From positions 34,273 through 98,272 of the forward strand of contig NZ_JAFEJT020000003.1 in assembly GCF_018555435.2 (NCBI RefSeq): DNA of 64,000 nucleotides, in the 5' to 3' direction. The translations under genes were made by a program, and so were the position numbers. The notes under the pieces were generated by a model, which saw only the letters and a program-made list of their open reading frames with translations, ran no database searches and was not told where the DNA came from. Positions 8,245 through 17,636 of this stretch are shown piece by piece. Each line of letters opens with the position of its first letter. Position 1 is the first letter of the stretch. The DNA comes from Bifidobacterium amazonense. Its GTDB lineage: Bacteria > Actinomycetota > Actinomycetes > Actinomycetales > Bifidobacteriaceae.

Positions 8245-9207
8245 ATGCCGATAATGCACCAGAAACGCCAGTCTCACGCCGAAGGCATAGAGGACGGCGA
8301 GGCTACGCCGACCGGTCCGGACGATGCGGCGGCCCCGGCCGCGCCGACGCGGGACGCGTCCCCGCGCAATCCGCTGCGCCGTGCGGCCGGCGCGATGCGC
8401 GCGTGGATGGAACCGTACCGCGGCCTGAACCCCAAGTATTTCACCGGTACGGTCGCGGTGCTGCTGTCCGTTCTGGTCATGTGCCTGCCGAGCGCGTACG
8501 CGGTCGAAGGGCCCGGGCCGACCGCCGACGTGCTCGGCGAGACCGGCGGCAAGCCGATCATCGCCGTCACCGGAGCCGACACGCACACGGACAAGGGCAA
8601 GCTGCTGCTCGTCACCGTCAACGCGTCCGGTGTGCCCGGCTATCCCGTCACCAACGCGCAGACGCTGGTCGCGTGGATCGACCCGCATCAGACCGTCATG
8701 CCGCAGGAGGCCGTCGTGCCGGTCGGCCAGACCGCCGAGGAGTATAAGAAGAAAAGCAGCAAGGAGATGAGTTCCTCGCAGGACACGGCGACCGCCGCGG
8801 CGCTCGCGTACGCGAAGAAGCTCGGCGTGGACACGGACGGCGTGACGGTGACCATGCACGTCGACGACATCGGCGGCCCGTCGGCCGGCATGATGTACGC
8901 GCTCGGCCTGATCGACAAGCTCACTGCCGACGACGAGACCGGCGGCAAGACGATCGCCGGCACCGGCACGATGTCGAAGAACGGCAAGGTTGGCGCGATC
9001 GGCGGCATACGGCTGAAGATGATCGGCGCGAAACGCGACGGCGCGACCTGGTTCCTCGCCCCCGAATCGAACTGCGGCGAGGTCGTCGGCCATGTGCCGG
9101 CCGGCCTGCGAGACGTGAAGGTCTCGACGCTCGACGAGGCCTACCGGGCGCTCGTGGCGATCGGCAAGGGCGAGGGCGATTCGCTGGCGCACTGCACGGC
9201 CGACTAG
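8245..9207 (+). CDS. Membrane-anchored Lon-like (S16) protease lacking a PDZ domain
   Basis: A 320-residue protein with one N-terminal transmembrane segment (about residues 67-88) and a C-terminal Lon-type proteolytic domain facing outward. The Ser-Lys dyad is recognisable: S213 in GGPSAG and K258 in IGGIRLK. The central region resembles the actinobacterial and Bacillus YlbL family, including the SQDTATAAAL helix. In YlbL a PDZ domain follows that helix, whereas here the chain runs directly into the protease domain. The start is uncertain: ATG 8245 fits a leaderless transcript, and ATG 8254 would have GGGAGG ten bases upstream. Confidence 0.8.
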   Translation: MPIMHQKRQSHAEGIEDGEATPTGPDDAAAPAAPTRDASPRNPLRRAAGAMRAWMEPYRGLNPKYFTGTVAVLLSVLVMCLPSAYAVEGPGPTADVLGETGGKPIIAVTGADTHTDKGKLLLVTVNASGVPGYPVTNAQTLVAWIDPHQTVMPQEAVVPVGQTAEEYKKKSSKEMSSSQDTATAAALAYAKKLGVDTDGVTVTMHVDDIGGPSAGMMYALGLIDKLTADDETGGKTIAGTGTMSKNGKVGAIGGIRLKMIGAKRDGATWFLAPESNCGEVVGHVPAGLRDVKVSTLDEAYRALVAIGKGEGDSLAHCTAD

Positions 9208-9276
9208 CGTCCGAATGGCGCCGGCCGCGACGCGACGCGCCGTGGTCCGTTAACGTCTCTGTTCGCCGCTTCTTGG

Positions 9277-9282
9277 TATTGT
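9277..9282 (+). promoter_or_regulatory. -10 element TATTGT for the DUF3052 gene
   Basis: TATTGT lies seven bases before the GTG start at 9290. No Shine-Dalgarno sequence is present, so a leaderless mRNA is likely. Confidence 0.55.
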
Positions 9283-9289
9283 GTGATGC

Positions 9290-9706
9290 GTGAATCAAAC
9301 GGCATCTGCTAACGCTGAAGAATTCGGGTTCCACAAGGGCGACATCGTCCAGGAGTGGCTGTGGGATGACGACGTGGACGATTCCGTCCGCGCCGAAATC
9401 GAAGGGTTGACCGGCGAGGAACTGGTCGACGAGGACTATGATTCCGCCGTCGACGGCGTGATCATCTGGTGGCGCGACGGCGACGACGAGGACGAGCTGT
9501 CCGACGTGATCGTGGACGCCTACGCCGTTCTCGGCGACGATGGCCCGCTGTGGGTGCTCACCCCGAAGCCGGGCCGTCCGGGCGCGGCGAGCTCCAGCAC
9601 CGTGCAGTCCGCCGCGAAGACCGCCGGCATGAACGCCGCCACGCCGCTGACCGTCAGCAAGGACTGGAACGGCATCCAGCTGCGCGCCTTCGGCAAGGGC
9701 CGCTGA
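9290..9706 (+). CDS. DUF3052 family protein
   Basis: A 138-residue acidic soluble protein of the actinobacterial DUF3052 family. Typical segments are GDIVQEWLWDDDVD, the GVIIWWRDGDDED stretch and the closing LTPKPGRPG block. Its function is not established. In Mycobacterium and Streptomyces a family member sits in other housekeeping contexts. Translation starts at GTG 9290, and the -10-like TATTGT seven bases upstream argues for a leaderless transcript. It is monocistronic and is followed by a strong terminator. Confidence 0.8.
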   Translation: MNQTASANAEEFGFHKGDIVQEWLWDDDVDDSVRAEIEGLTGEELVDEDYDSAVDGVIIWWRDGDDEDELSDVIVDAYAVLGDDGPLWVLTPKPGRPGAASSSTVQSAAKTAGMNAATPLTVSKDWNGIQLRAFGKGR

Positions 9707-9749
9707 GCCGCCGAAGCGGCGATCGCATCCGCATCACGGAAAGACGTTG

Positions 9750-9777
9750 AAGGCCGCCGGAACGATCCGGCGGCCTT
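9750..9777 (+). terminator. Intrinsic terminator hairpin after DUF3052
   Basis: A 12-bp perfect stem: AAGGCCGCCGGA (9750-9761), loop ACGA, TCCGGCGGCCTT (9766-9777). It separates the DUF3052 gene from the oppositely oriented tRNA gene. Confidence 0.8.
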
Positions 9778-9792
9778 CGTCATAGGTGCAGG

Positions 9793-9866
9793 TGGGCGAT
9801 GAGGGACTCGAACCCCCGACGTCCACCGTGTAAAGGTGGCGCTCTAACCAACTGAGCTAATCGCCC
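9793..9866 (-). tRNA. tRNA-Val (anticodon TAC)
   Basis: The 74-nt gene reads from 9866 down to 9793. The acceptor stem is GGGCGAT/ATCGCCC, the D-loop contains the AGCTCAGTTGGTTAGAGC pattern, the anticodon stem CCACC/GGTGG encloses TTTACAC (anticodon TAC, valine), and the T-arm contains GGTTCGAGTCC. The CCA end is not encoded in full, because the discriminator A is followed by CCT. Confidence 0.95.
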
Positions 9867-10047
9867 GCAACGGAGTGCACACTACACGCCCGCTTCGACG
9901 CAGGCCGATACTGGCCGGCACGTTTTCGGCGGTATCATGCCGAGGACGGCGGGAACAGGCCGGCGCGTCGCGTCGCGATACCGGTCTGCGTCGCAAGCGC
10001 AACGTACAGTAAAGCCGTATGCAACTATCCGTAGGAGGTCGATATCG

Positions 10048-11532
10048 ATGGCGCAGGAACCTGATGCCGGACGAGGCGGGGCGTTGATCGCGCGCGCGGG
10101 GAAGCGGAAGCTCGGCTACGATACCGGTCAGGTCGACGCGTTCCTGGAGCGTGCGCATGCCCTGTACGACAGCGACGAATCGTCGCTGACGCAGCGCGAC
10201 ATCCAGAACGTCTCCTTCGACTTGGCGAAGGGCGGCTACGACATCGCGCAGGTCGATGCGGCGCTGTCGCGTCTCGAACGTGCGGTCGTGGACCGGCAGA
10301 CGGCCACGCAGATCGCCGATCAGGGACGCGTCGCATGGCGCGCGCAGACCGAGGATCTCTACCGTCAGATCGCGAGCCACGCCTCCCGCGCGCCGCGCAC
10401 GCGCTTCCAGGACGGACAGAAGAAGACCCCGTCCTACGACCGCAAGCAGGTCGACCGTCTCATCGACAGCATCGTCGACAAGGTCGCCGCCGAACTCGCC
10501 GTGGACGGCGCGGACAAGCGGGACGCCGACAAGTTCAGGAACGTCACCTCCGCGTCCGTCAGCGGCGCGATCTTCACGCAGCGCAAGGGCAAGTCCGGCT
10601 ACGACGAGCGTCAGGTCGACTACTTCCTCAACGCGTGCGTGCAGCTGCTGAGCCGTCTCGAATCGTTCGCCCGGGTCGCCGATCTCGACCGCGACGACGC
10701 GGCCGCGCAGCCCGCGGCGCGGGCCGCCCAGGGCGTCACCCCGCTGATCCCGTCCCCGGACGCGCCTCGGCCGGCTGCCGACGTGGCCGACGATCGCGCC
10801 ACGACGGAAACCGAATCGTTCGACGCGCTGCACAAGGCGGAACAGGCCATCTTCGCGCCGGCACCGGTCTCGCCGGTCGTGCCCGCGGCCGCCGCCTCCG
10901 CCGCACCCGTCGCCGCCGCGCCGGCTCCCGCCGAGCCCGTGGCCAAGGCGCCGGTCCTCGCGGAGCCGGAACGCCCCGCCGCTCCGGCCGCGACCGGTCC
11001 CGCGGCGCCCGCGGCCCCCGCCCCGGTCCCGACTCCGGCCGTATCCGAGGCTCCGGCCCCGGCTCCCGCGCCGGTCGCGCCGTCGTCCGCGCCGGCCGGC
11101 TCGTCGCTGGCCCAGCTGGCGCATATCGTCGAGGTGTCGCAGGAGAGGGCCGCACAGTCCGCCCCCACGGCGTTCCGTCCGAGCGTGCCATCGCTGGATG
11201 TGCCGAGCGTGCCCGAATTGCGCGTCTCGCTCACCCCGTCGGCTCCGTCCGAGCCGGCCCCGACGCCTGCTCCGGCAGCCGCCGAGCCGGTCGCTGCCGA
11301 GCCCGCTCCGGCAGCCGCACCTGAAACCCCGGCTCCCGCCCCGGCCGCGCCGCAGCAGCCGCCCGTCGTGCGGCCCGCGAACGTGCAGGCTCCGGCCGTG
11401 CAGCAGCCCAAGGCCGCACGAGGCCTGCACACGCTGTTCCCGCAGATCGAGGAGAACATCGACATGGAGATCCCCGACCTGTCCTTCCCGTCGCTGTACG
11501 GCGACGACCAGCCGAAGAAGAAGGCACAGTGA
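10048..11532 (+). CDS. DivIVA-domain repeat protein with Pro/Ala-rich tail
   Basis: A 494-residue protein. The N-terminal 215 residues hold four copies of a DivIVA-domain motif: GYDTGQVDAFL, GYDIAQVDAAL, SYDRKQVDRLI and GYDERQVDYFL. Residues from about 235 onward are Pro/Ala-rich and probably disordered, ending in an acidic segment. DivIVA-domain proteins take part in pole and septum organisation and cell-wall growth in actinobacteria. ATG 10048 follows TAGGAGGTCG at ideal spacing. The last four bases overlap the GTG of dxr (GTGA), so the two genes are probably translationally coupled. Confidence 0.8.
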   Translation: MAQEPDAGRGGALIARAGKRKLGYDTGQVDAFLERAHALYDSDESSLTQRDIQNVSFDLAKGGYDIAQVDAALSRLERAVVDRQTATQIADQGRVAWRAQTEDLYRQIASHASRAPRTRFQDGQKKTPSYDRKQVDRLIDSIVDKVAAELAVDGADKRDADKFRNVTSASVSGAIFTQRKGKSGYDERQVDYFLNACVQLLSRLESFARVADLDRDDAAAQPAARAAQGVTPLIPSPDAPRPAADVADDRATTETESFDALHKAEQAIFAPAPVSPVVPAAAASAAPVAAAPAPAEPVAKAPVLAEPERPAAPAATGPAAPAAPAPVPTPAVSEAPAPAPAPVAPSSAPAGSSLAQLAHIVEVSQERAAQSAPTAFRPSVPSLDVPSVPELRVSLTPSAPSEPAPTPAPAAAEPVAAEPAPAAAPETPAPAPAAPQQPPVVRPANVQAPAVQQPKAARGLHTLFPQIEENIDMEIPDLSFPSLYGDDQPKKKAQ

Positions 11533-12716
11533 ACCACCAGATCAAGACAGTCGTCATTCTCGGCTCGACCGGGTCCATCGGCACGCAAGGTCTTGACGTC
11601 ATCGCACGCCATCCCGAACGCTTCGTCGTGACCGGTCTGGCCGCCGGCGGCGCACACATCGACCTGCTTGCGCGGCAGGCGGCGCAATTCCACGTGCCGC
11701 AGGTCGCCGTCTACGATACGGCGGTCGCCAAGCCGTTGCGCGAGGCGCTCGACGCGGCCGGCGCGCGCGACACCACCGTCCAGGCCGGGCCCGAGGCCGT
11801 GATCGGACTGGCCGGCAGCGGCGCCAGCGTGGTGCTCAACGGCATCACCGGCTCCATCGGGCTCGAACCGTCCATCGCCGCGCTCAAGGCCGGCTCCCAG
11901 CTGGCGCTCGCCAACAAGGAGTCCGTCGTGGCCGGCGGCCATCTGCTGTTCGGAGCGCAGACTCGCGACGAGCAGATCAACCCGGTCGACTCCGAGCATT
12001 CCGCCATCTGGCAGTCGTTGCGCGCCGGCACGCACGACGAGGTCAGCAAGCTCGTCGTCACCGCGTCCGGCGGTCCGTTCCGAGGCTGGAAACGCGCCGA
12101 CATGGCCGGCATCACGCCCGAGCAGGCGCTCAACCATCCCACGTGGCACATGGGTCCGGTCGTCACCATCAACTCGTCCACGCTGATGAACAAGGGGCTC
12201 GAGGTCATCGAGGCGAGCCGTCTGTTCGACATCCCGCCGGAACGCATCGCCGTGACCGTCCACCCGCAGTCCATCGTGCATTCGATGGTCGAGTTCCGCG
12301 ACGGCGCGACGATCTGCCAGGCCTCCCCGCCGGACATGCGTCTGCCGATCGCGCTCGGCCTGTCCGCGCCGGACCGTCTCGGCGACGTCGCGGCCGCCTG
12401 CGACTGGACCACGGCTGCCAGCTGGACGTTCGAGCCGCTCGACGACGAGGCGTTCCCGGCCGTCTCGCTCGCCCGGCACTGCCTCGCCGCCTCCGAGAAG
12501 CATACGGCCGTGCTCAACGCGGCCAACGAACAGGCCGTGCATGCCTTCCTCGAGCATCGTCTGCCGTACCTCGGCATCGTCGACACCGTCAAGGAGGTGC
12601 TCGACGAGATGGACGCCGAACTGCGCGGCGCGCCGCTGTTCGCATCCGTGGAGGAAATGAGCCAAGTCGAGCTGGAGGCGCGTCGGCGTGCCGACGATCT
12701 GATAAACAGGCAATAG
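11529..12716 (+). CDS. dxr: 1-deoxy-D-xylulose 5-phosphate reductoisomerase
   Basis: The second enzyme of the MEP isoprenoid pathway. It converts DXP to 2-C-methylerythritol 4-phosphate using NADPH and a divalent metal. Length is 395 residues, as expected. Visible motifs are the nucleotide-binding GSTGSIGTQ near the N-terminus, LANKESVV, the metal/substrate segment VDSEHSAI, and the substrate loop TASGGPFRGW. The start is GTG 11529, overlapping the preceding stop by four bases. ispG follows after a short gap containing a hairpin. Confidence 0.97.
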   Translation: MNHQIKTVVILGSTGSIGTQGLDVIARHPERFVVTGLAAGGAHIDLLARQAAQFHVPQVAVYDTAVAKPLREALDAAGARDTTVQAGPEAVIGLAGSGASVVLNGITGSIGLEPSIAALKAGSQLALANKESVVAGGHLLFGAQTRDEQINPVDSEHSAIWQSLRAGTHDEVSKLVVTASGGPFRGWKRADMAGITPEQALNHPTWHMGPVVTINSSTLMNKGLEVIEASRLFDIPPERIAVTVHPQSIVHSMVEFRDGATICQASPPDMRLPIALGLSAPDRLGDVAAACDWTTAASWTFEPLDDEAFPAVSLARHCLAASEKHTAVLNAANEQAVHAFLEHRLPYLGIVDTVKEVLDEMDAELRGAPLFASVEEMSQVELEARRRADDLINRQ

Positions 12717-12730
12717 TCGATAAACGTGAA

Positions 12731-12760
12731 TACGGGCCGTGCGGATGCCGCCGGCCCGTA
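12731..12760 (+). terminator. Hairpin between dxr and ispG
   Basis: TACGGGCCG (12731-12739) pairs with CGGCCCGTA (12752-12760). No T-run follows, so it may be a weak terminator or an mRNA-processing or stability element between two genes of the same pathway. Confidence 0.5.
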
Positions 12761-12792
12761 ACTATGAGACGCGTAAGGGACCGAACCACACC

Positions 12793-14028
12793 ATGAATCC
12801 GTCGAATGCCGAAACCCTCGAACCGCCTGTCGCCAAGCCGTTCCGCAAGACCGGCGACCCGGTCGAACTGACCAGCGAGTCGCCGCTGCATCCGCGCCGC
12901 AAGTCGCGCCGCATCATGGTCGGCCCCGTGCCGGTCGGCGGGGGAGCGCCCATCAGCGTGCAGTCGATGACCAACACGCTCACCGCGAACGTGCCGGCCA
13001 CGCTCCAGCAGATCGCCGAGCTGACCGCCGCCGGCTGCGACATCGTGCGCGTCGCCGTGCCCAGCCAGGACGACGCCGACGCGCTGCCGGAACTGGTGCG
13101 CAAGTCGCCGATCCCGATCATCGCCGACATCCACTTCCAGTCCAAGTACGTGTTCCAGGCCATCGACGCGGGCTGCGCGGCCGTGCGCGTCAACCCGGGC
13201 AACATCCGCAAGTTCGACCAGGTCGGCCCCGACATCTGCAAGGCGGCCACCGACGCGGGCATATCCCTGCGCATCGGCGTGAACGCCGGCTCGCTCGACA
13301 AGGAGCTGTACGCCAAGTACGGCGGCCCCACCCCGGAGGCGCTCGTGGCGTCCGCGCTCAAGGAGGCGCACATGTTCGAGGACGTCGGCTTCCACGACTT
13401 CAAGATCTCCGTCAAGCACCACGACGTGATCACGATGGTCGAGACCTACCGTCTGCTCGCATCTAAGGGCGACTGGCCGCTGCACCTCGGCGTCACCGAG
13501 GCCGGACCGGCATGGCAGGGCACCATCAAGTCGTGCCTTGCGTTCGGCGCGCTCCTGGCCGAGGGCATCGGCGACACGATCCGCGTGTCCCTGTCCGCGC
13601 CGCCGGTCGAAGAGGTGAAGGTCGGCTGCAAGCTGCTCGAATACATGGGCCTGCGCCCGCGCAAGTTCGACATCATCTCCTGCCCGAGCTGCGGACGTGC
13701 GCAGGTGGACGTGATCCAGCTCGCCTCCGCCGTGACCGAGGGGCTCAAGGACGTGACCGCGCCGATCCGCGTGGCAGTCATGGGCTGCATCGTCAACGGG
13801 CCGGGCGAGGCGCGCGAGGCCGATCTCGGCGTCGCCTCCGGCAACGGCAAGGGGCAGATCTTCATCAAGGGCAAGGTCATCAAGACCGTGCCCGAGGACC
13901 AGATCGTCGACACGCTGCTCACGATCGCCAACGACATCGCCGCGCAGATGGAGGCCGACGGGCAGGTGCCGGCCGGCTCCACCGGTCCGGTCGTCGTGCC
14001 GATCCAGCATCCGAACCGCGCCGCATGA
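12793..14028 (+). CDS. ispG: 4-hydroxy-3-methylbut-2-en-1-yl diphosphate synthase
   Basis: An iron-sulfur enzyme of the MEP pathway (GcpE) that makes HMBPP from MEcPP. Length is 411 residues. The N-terminal region VQSMTNT and the substrate segments IPIIADIHF and VRVNPGN are typical. The [4Fe-4S] ligands are in SCPSCGR (two Cys) and [10 protein letters not shown] (one Cys). ATG 12793 has AAGGGA about 11 bases upstream. The stop overlaps the next gene's start (ATGA at 14025). With dxr it gives two of the seven MEP steps here. Confidence 0.97.
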   Translation: MNPSNAETLEPPVAKPFRKTGDPVELTSESPLHPRRKSRRIMVGPVPVGGGAPISVQSMTNTLTANVPATLQQIAELTAAGCDIVRVAVPSQDDADALPELVRKSPIPIIADIHFQSKYVFQAIDAGCAAVRVNPGNIRKFDQVGPDICKAATDAGISLRIGVNAGSLDKELYAKYGGPTPEALVASALKEAHMFEDVGFHDFKISVKHHDVITMVETYRLLASKGDWPLHLGVTEAGPAWQGTIKSCLAFGALLAEGIGDTIRVSLSAPPVEEVKVGCKLLEYMGLRPRKFDIISCPSCGRAQVDVIQLASAVTEGLKDVTAPIRVAVMGCIVNGPGEAREADLGVASGNGKGQIFIKGKVIKTVPEDQIVDTLLTIANDIAAQMEADGQVPAGSTGPVVVPIQHPNRAA

Positions 14029-15755
14029 CGCAACGGGAGCGGCGGACGACGGCGGACGAGCGGCCCGCGTCATGGAGTCGCGGCCGCCGGTTCATGCTGC
14101 GCGTGCCGATCTTCGTGATCCTGCTCGGCATCCTCGTCTACGTGTCCAACGCAACGACCGTATCGTGGAACAACGAGCCGACCGGACAGACGATCGCCTC
14201 GCTTGACGCAGGCACGGCCGTCACGTTCGACAATCCGAGGCACGTCGCGCTGCATCGGATCGGCGACTTCGACGTGACCGAACGCACCACGTACGTCACG
14301 GCCACGCGGCCCGCGACCGGCGAGAAGCAGCGCATCCGCGTGCTCATCCGCGAGCCGGAACGGACCACTGACACGTCGTCCGCAACGCCGTCCGGCAAGC
14401 TGCCCGGCGTCGTCTTCATGCACGGCGCGGGCCACGGCGGCACGCCCGACGACTCGTTCGGCGACGTGGCGACCAGCATGGCGTCCGCCGGGTTCGTCAC
14501 GGCCGTGATCGACAAGCCGATCTGGTCCACGAACGACGTGACGCGCGACTATCCGGCGTCCGCCGCCGCATACGACCAGGTCGTCGACCTGCTGCGCGGA
14601 CTGGACGACGTGGACGGCGACAAGGTCGGCATCTACGCGACCAGCGAATCGACGTGGATCTCCTCCTACCTGCTGCGGATCGATCCCGACATCGCATTCC
14701 AGATACTGCTCAGCCCGATGGTGTACACGCCGCGGCAGTCGCTCGGCTTCCTCGCCGCGCAGGACTTCGCGCTCGTCGGCGCCAACGACGGCTACCAGTC
14801 GATCGTGCGCCGCGTGTTCAGCGCCGACGCGACCGTGATCGGCCTGACCAACTTCGACCTCGCCGACATACCGAACACGGCCGCCTACTCGATTCCCACG
14901 TTCGTCGCCTACGGGTCGAAGGACGTGATGACCGCGCAGGTCGAAGGTACCGAAACGATCTTCGACCTCGCGCGCAAGGCCGGCAACACGAACGTGACCG
15001 TGCGCGCCTATCCGATCGCCAACCACGTCATGCGGCTCGGCAGCGACGAGGAGGCGGGCACGCCGTTCGCCGACGACTACGCGAACGACCTGACCGACTG
15101 GGCCGTGGGCACCGTGGCCGGGCTCACGCAGACCAGCGAACGCGTCGCCGGCGACTCGCTCTACCAGTCGATCGCCGTGCCCGTCGACCTGACCGCACGC
15201 CGCGGCGCGACGATCTACGGGCTCGCGTTGCACGACTCGATGCTGGTCATGCTGCTCGTCGACCTGATCATGACGATCGCGGCCGCCATCGTCACGCTGC
15301 GCGCGCGGCTGGGCCGCCGGCCCCGACGCAACGCGCTCGGCTTCGCGCACGGATTCGGCAACGCGCTGCTGACCCTGACCCTGACCACGCTGGCGACGCT
15401 GCTGCTGTTCGCCGCAGGCCTCGGACAGGTCATCATGGGAGTGGTGCGGCTCGCCTGGGGCAGCGCGCCCGACGACGACCCGGGCATCATGCAATGGAGC
15501 TGGCCGGTCATCCAGATCGTGTGCACGCTTGTCGTATGGGCGTGGAGCGGCGTGTTCGCGCGGCTCATCGAAGTGGCCACGCTGCGCGGCATCCTGCAAT
15601 GGCCGCCGCGCGCGGGCTCTATCCGCGACGTGGTCTCCGGGCGCGAGCCGGTGCTCGCCTCCACCAGGCTCGGGCGCGTGCTGTTCTGGATCACGGCCGC
15701 GACCATGCTGCACATCCTGCTGTTCTTCGCGTTCTGGGGGCTGTTCGTCTACTGA
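14025..15755 (+). CDS. Membrane-associated alpha/beta hydrolase
   Basis: A 576-residue protein with one N-terminal transmembrane helix (about residues 24-42), an alpha/beta-hydrolase domain (about 100-370) and about five C-terminal transmembrane helices. The oxyanion-hole region reads [11 protein letters not shown]. The probable nucleophile elbow is ATSES rather than a clean GxSxG. A candidate acid and base are in YGSKD and ANHVM. It is translationally coupled to ispG by ATGA overlap. A role in lipid or envelope metabolism is possible but not shown by the sequence. Confidence 0.7.
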   Translation: MTQRERRTTADERPASWSRGRRFMLRVPIFVILLGILVYVSNATTVSWNNEPTGQTIASLDAGTAVTFDNPRHVALHRIGDFDVTERTTYVTATRPATGEKQRIRVLIREPERTTDTSSATPSGKLPGVVFMHGAGHGGTPDDSFGDVATSMASAGFVTAVIDKPIWSTNDVTRDYPASAAAYDQVVDLLRGLDDVDGDKVGIYATSESTWISSYLLRIDPDIAFQILLSPMVYTPRQSLGFLAAQDFALVGANDGYQSIVRRVFSADATVIGLTNFDLADIPNTAAYSIPTFVAYGSKDVMTAQVEGTETIFDLARKAGNTNVTVRAYPIANHVMRLGSDEEAGTPFADDYANDLTDWAVGTVAGLTQTSERVAGDSLYQSIAVPVDLTARRGATIYGLALHDSMLVMLLVDLIMTIAAAIVTLRARLGRRPRRNALGFAHGFGNALLTLTLTTLATLLLFAAGLGQVIMGVVRLAWGSAPDDDPGIMQWSWPVIQIVCTLVVWAWSGVFARLIEVATLRGILQWPPRAGSIRDVVSGREPVLASTRLGRVLFWITAATMLHILLFFAFWGLFVY

Positions 15756-15819
15756 CGGGCGCGTCCGCTGACGGGCGCAGTCGAACGTGTCCGCACCGAT
15801 CGAAAGGAGCCGGCCGCAC

Positions 15820-16608
15820 ATGCCGCTGTACCGCGACGAAGCCGTCGTCCTGCGCACCGCCAAACTCGGCGAGGCCGACCGCATCATCACCATGCTCACG
15901 CGCTCCCACGGCAAGATCCGCGCCGTCGCCAAAGGCGCGCGCAAGGTCAGGTCGCGCTTCGGCGCACGGCTCGAACCGTTCATGCGCGTCGACGTGCTCG
16001 TCGCCTCCGGGCGCTCGCTCGACGTCGTCTCCCAGGCCGAATCGGTTGCCGCGTACGCCGCGCCCATCGTCGCCGACTACGACGCGTACGTGGCCGCCAA
16101 CGTCATCGTCGAAACCATCGACCGGCTCGTGCCGGCCGAACACGAGCGCGTGCCGGCGCAATACCGGCTGCTCATCGGCGCGCTCAACGCGCTCGCCAAA
16201 CACGCGCACGCGCCCGAGGCGATCGGCGACTCGTACGTGATGCGCGCACTCGCGCTCGCCGGATGGACGCCGCGGCTCGTCTCGTGCGTCGTGTGCGGGG
16301 AGCCGGTCGGAACTCCCGCGTGGATGTCGGTGGCGTCCGGCGGCGTGATGTGCGACCGCGACCACACGCCCGACGCGCATCGGACCGAGCCGGCGGTGCT
16401 GCGGCAGTTCGCGGCGCTGGTGCGCGGCGACTGGGACGTGCTGGACGGGGGATCGGGCGGCGCGATGCCCGGGACTGTCGGTACGGATGCGAACGTGGGC
16501 GCCGGCGTGAATGCCGGCCCGCTGCTGCCGGCGACGCGACGGCTCGTGGAGGAGTGGAGCGAGTACTACATGGAGCGGCCGATTCGTTCGCTGCGCTTGC
16601 TAGATTAG
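15820..16608 (+). CDS. recO: DNA repair protein RecO
   Basis: A 262-residue RecFOR-pathway protein that anneals SSB-coated single strands and loads RecA. The N-terminal OB fold starts MPLYRDEAVVLRTAKLGEAD, followed by the LTRSHGKIRAVAKGARK segment. A zinc-binding region is visible as CVVCGEP plus a later MCDRDH. ATG 15820 is preceded by AAAGGAG at ten bases, and an in-frame ATG-type start upstream at 15787 is less likely. It is followed five bases later by uppS, a common actinobacterial pairing. Confidence 0.93.
   Translation: MPLYRDEAVVLRTAKLGEADRIITMLTRSHGKIRAVAKGARKVRSRFGARLEPFMRVDVLVASGRSLDVVSQAESVAAYAAPIVADYDAYVAANVIVETIDRLVPAEHERVPAQYRLLIGALNALAKHAHAPEAIGDSYVMRALALAGWTPRLVSCVVCGEPVGTPAWMSVASGGVMCDRDHTPDAHRTEPAVLRQFAALVRGDWDVLDGGSGGAMPGTVGTDANVGAGVNAGPLLPATRRLVEEWSEYYMERPIRSLRLLD
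16601..16606 (+). promoter_or_regulatory. -10 element TAGATT inside the recO stop, for uppS
   Basis: TAGATT spans the last codons of recO and ends seven bases before uppS ATG 16614. No ribosome binding site precedes uppS, so an internal leaderless promoter is plausible. Confidence 0.5.
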
Positions 16609-16613
16609 CGTCT

Positions 16614-17405
16614 ATGGCTTTTGAGAACGTCGACTACACGTCGCTTGACATTCCGGCGGCGCCCTTTTCCGACCCGTCCATCATCCCCGATTTCCCGAAG
16701 AACAAGGTGCCCCGCCATGTGGGCGTGATCATGGACGGCAACGGCCGTTGGGCCAAGCAGCGCGGCATGATCCGCACCAACGGGCATCAGGCCGCCGAGC
16801 CGGTAGTGTTCGACACCATCGCCGGCGCGATCGAGGCGGGCGTGCGGTATCTGAGCCTGTATACGTTCTCGACCGAAAACTGGAAGCGTTCGCCGCAGGA
16901 GGTGCGCTTCCTGATGGGCTTCTCGCGTGAGATCATCCACCGTCGCGTGGCTCAAATGGACGAGTGGGGCGTGCGCGTGCGCTGGTCCGGCCGCCGGCCG
17001 AAGCTGTGGAAGTCGGTGATCGACGAGCTGGAGATCGCGCAGGAGCGCACCAAGAACAACAAGGTCATCGATGTGGTGTTCTGCATCAACTACGGCGGGC
17101 GCGCCGAGATCGCGGACGCGTGCGCGGCGATCGCGCGCGAGGTGCGCGACGGGCGCATCTCCGGCGACCGCGTCACCGAGAAGATGATCGCCGACCACCT
17201 GTACCTGCCCGACGTGCCCGACTGCGATCTGGTGATCCGCACCTCGGGCGAGCAGCGCACGTCGAACTTCCTGCCATGGCAGGCCGCCTACGCCGAGCTC
17301 GACTTCGTGCCCGAACTGTTCCCCGACTGCGGCCGTGAGGTGCTGTGGCGCTCCATCGACCACTACATCCACCGCGACCGGCGCTTCGGCGGGGTGACCA
17401 AGTAG
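16614..17405 (+). CDS. uppS: Undecaprenyl diphosphate synthase
   Basis: A cis-prenyltransferase making the C55 lipid carrier used for peptidoglycan and for the EPS locus further downstream. It has 263 residues. The substrate-binding motif VIMDGNGRWA includes catalytic D41. LYTFSTENWKR and the C-terminal segments DLVIRTSGEQRTSNF and YAELDF are all present. There is no Shine-Dalgarno sequence before ATG 16614. Confidence 0.97.
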   Translation: MAFENVDYTSLDIPAAPFSDPSIIPDFPKNKVPRHVGVIMDGNGRWAKQRGMIRTNGHQAAEPVVFDTIAGAIEAGVRYLSLYTFSTENWKRSPQEVRFLMGFSREIIHRRVAQMDEWGVRVRWSGRRPKLWKSVIDELEIAQERTKNNKVIDVVFCINYGGRAEIADACAAIAREVRDGRISGDRVTEKMIADHLYLPDVPDCDLVIRTSGEQRTSNFLPWQAAYAELDFVPELFPDCGREVLWRSIDHYIHRDRRFGGVTK

Positions 17406-17433
17406 GCGAATCCTGACGCTATGGGTGTGTCGG

Positions 17434-17561
17434 CGGATGTGCGGGATGCATGTTGTTCGACACACTCCAGGCCGTTCGGCCTCGCTCCAGCGTGTGCTCG
17501 CAGAGCTTAGCACACGCTTCCGCTGCTTACGGTCGAACAACATGCATCCCGCACCTCCGCC
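17434..17561. repeat. 28-bp inverted repeat enclosing two internal hairpins
   Basis: The arms at 17434-17461 and 17534-17561 are 28 bp with a single mismatch. The 72-nt interior contains two further stems: AGGCC/GGCCT (17470-17483) and a perfect 10-bp stem AGCGTGTGCT/AGCACACGCT (17490-17499 with 17510-17519). The whole can fold as a multi-branched cruciform or RNA. It fills the gap between convergent uppS and the GH32 gene. No coding sequence was seen. Confidence 0.9.
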
Positions 17562-17582
17562 TTGTCGATTCCAGCGATGACG

Positions 17583-17615
17583 AAAAAACTCCCGCCGGGC
17601 GATACCCGACGGGAG
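17583..17615 (-). terminator. Intrinsic terminator of the GH32 gene
   Basis: CTCCCGCCGGG (17589-17599) pairs with CCCGACGGGAG (17605-17615) with one mismatch. On the minus strand the stem is followed directly by six Ts (17583-17588). It sits 22 bp beyond the GH32 stop codon. Confidence 0.9.
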
Positions 17616-17636
17616 CGGATGAAAGAAGAGCGGCGC

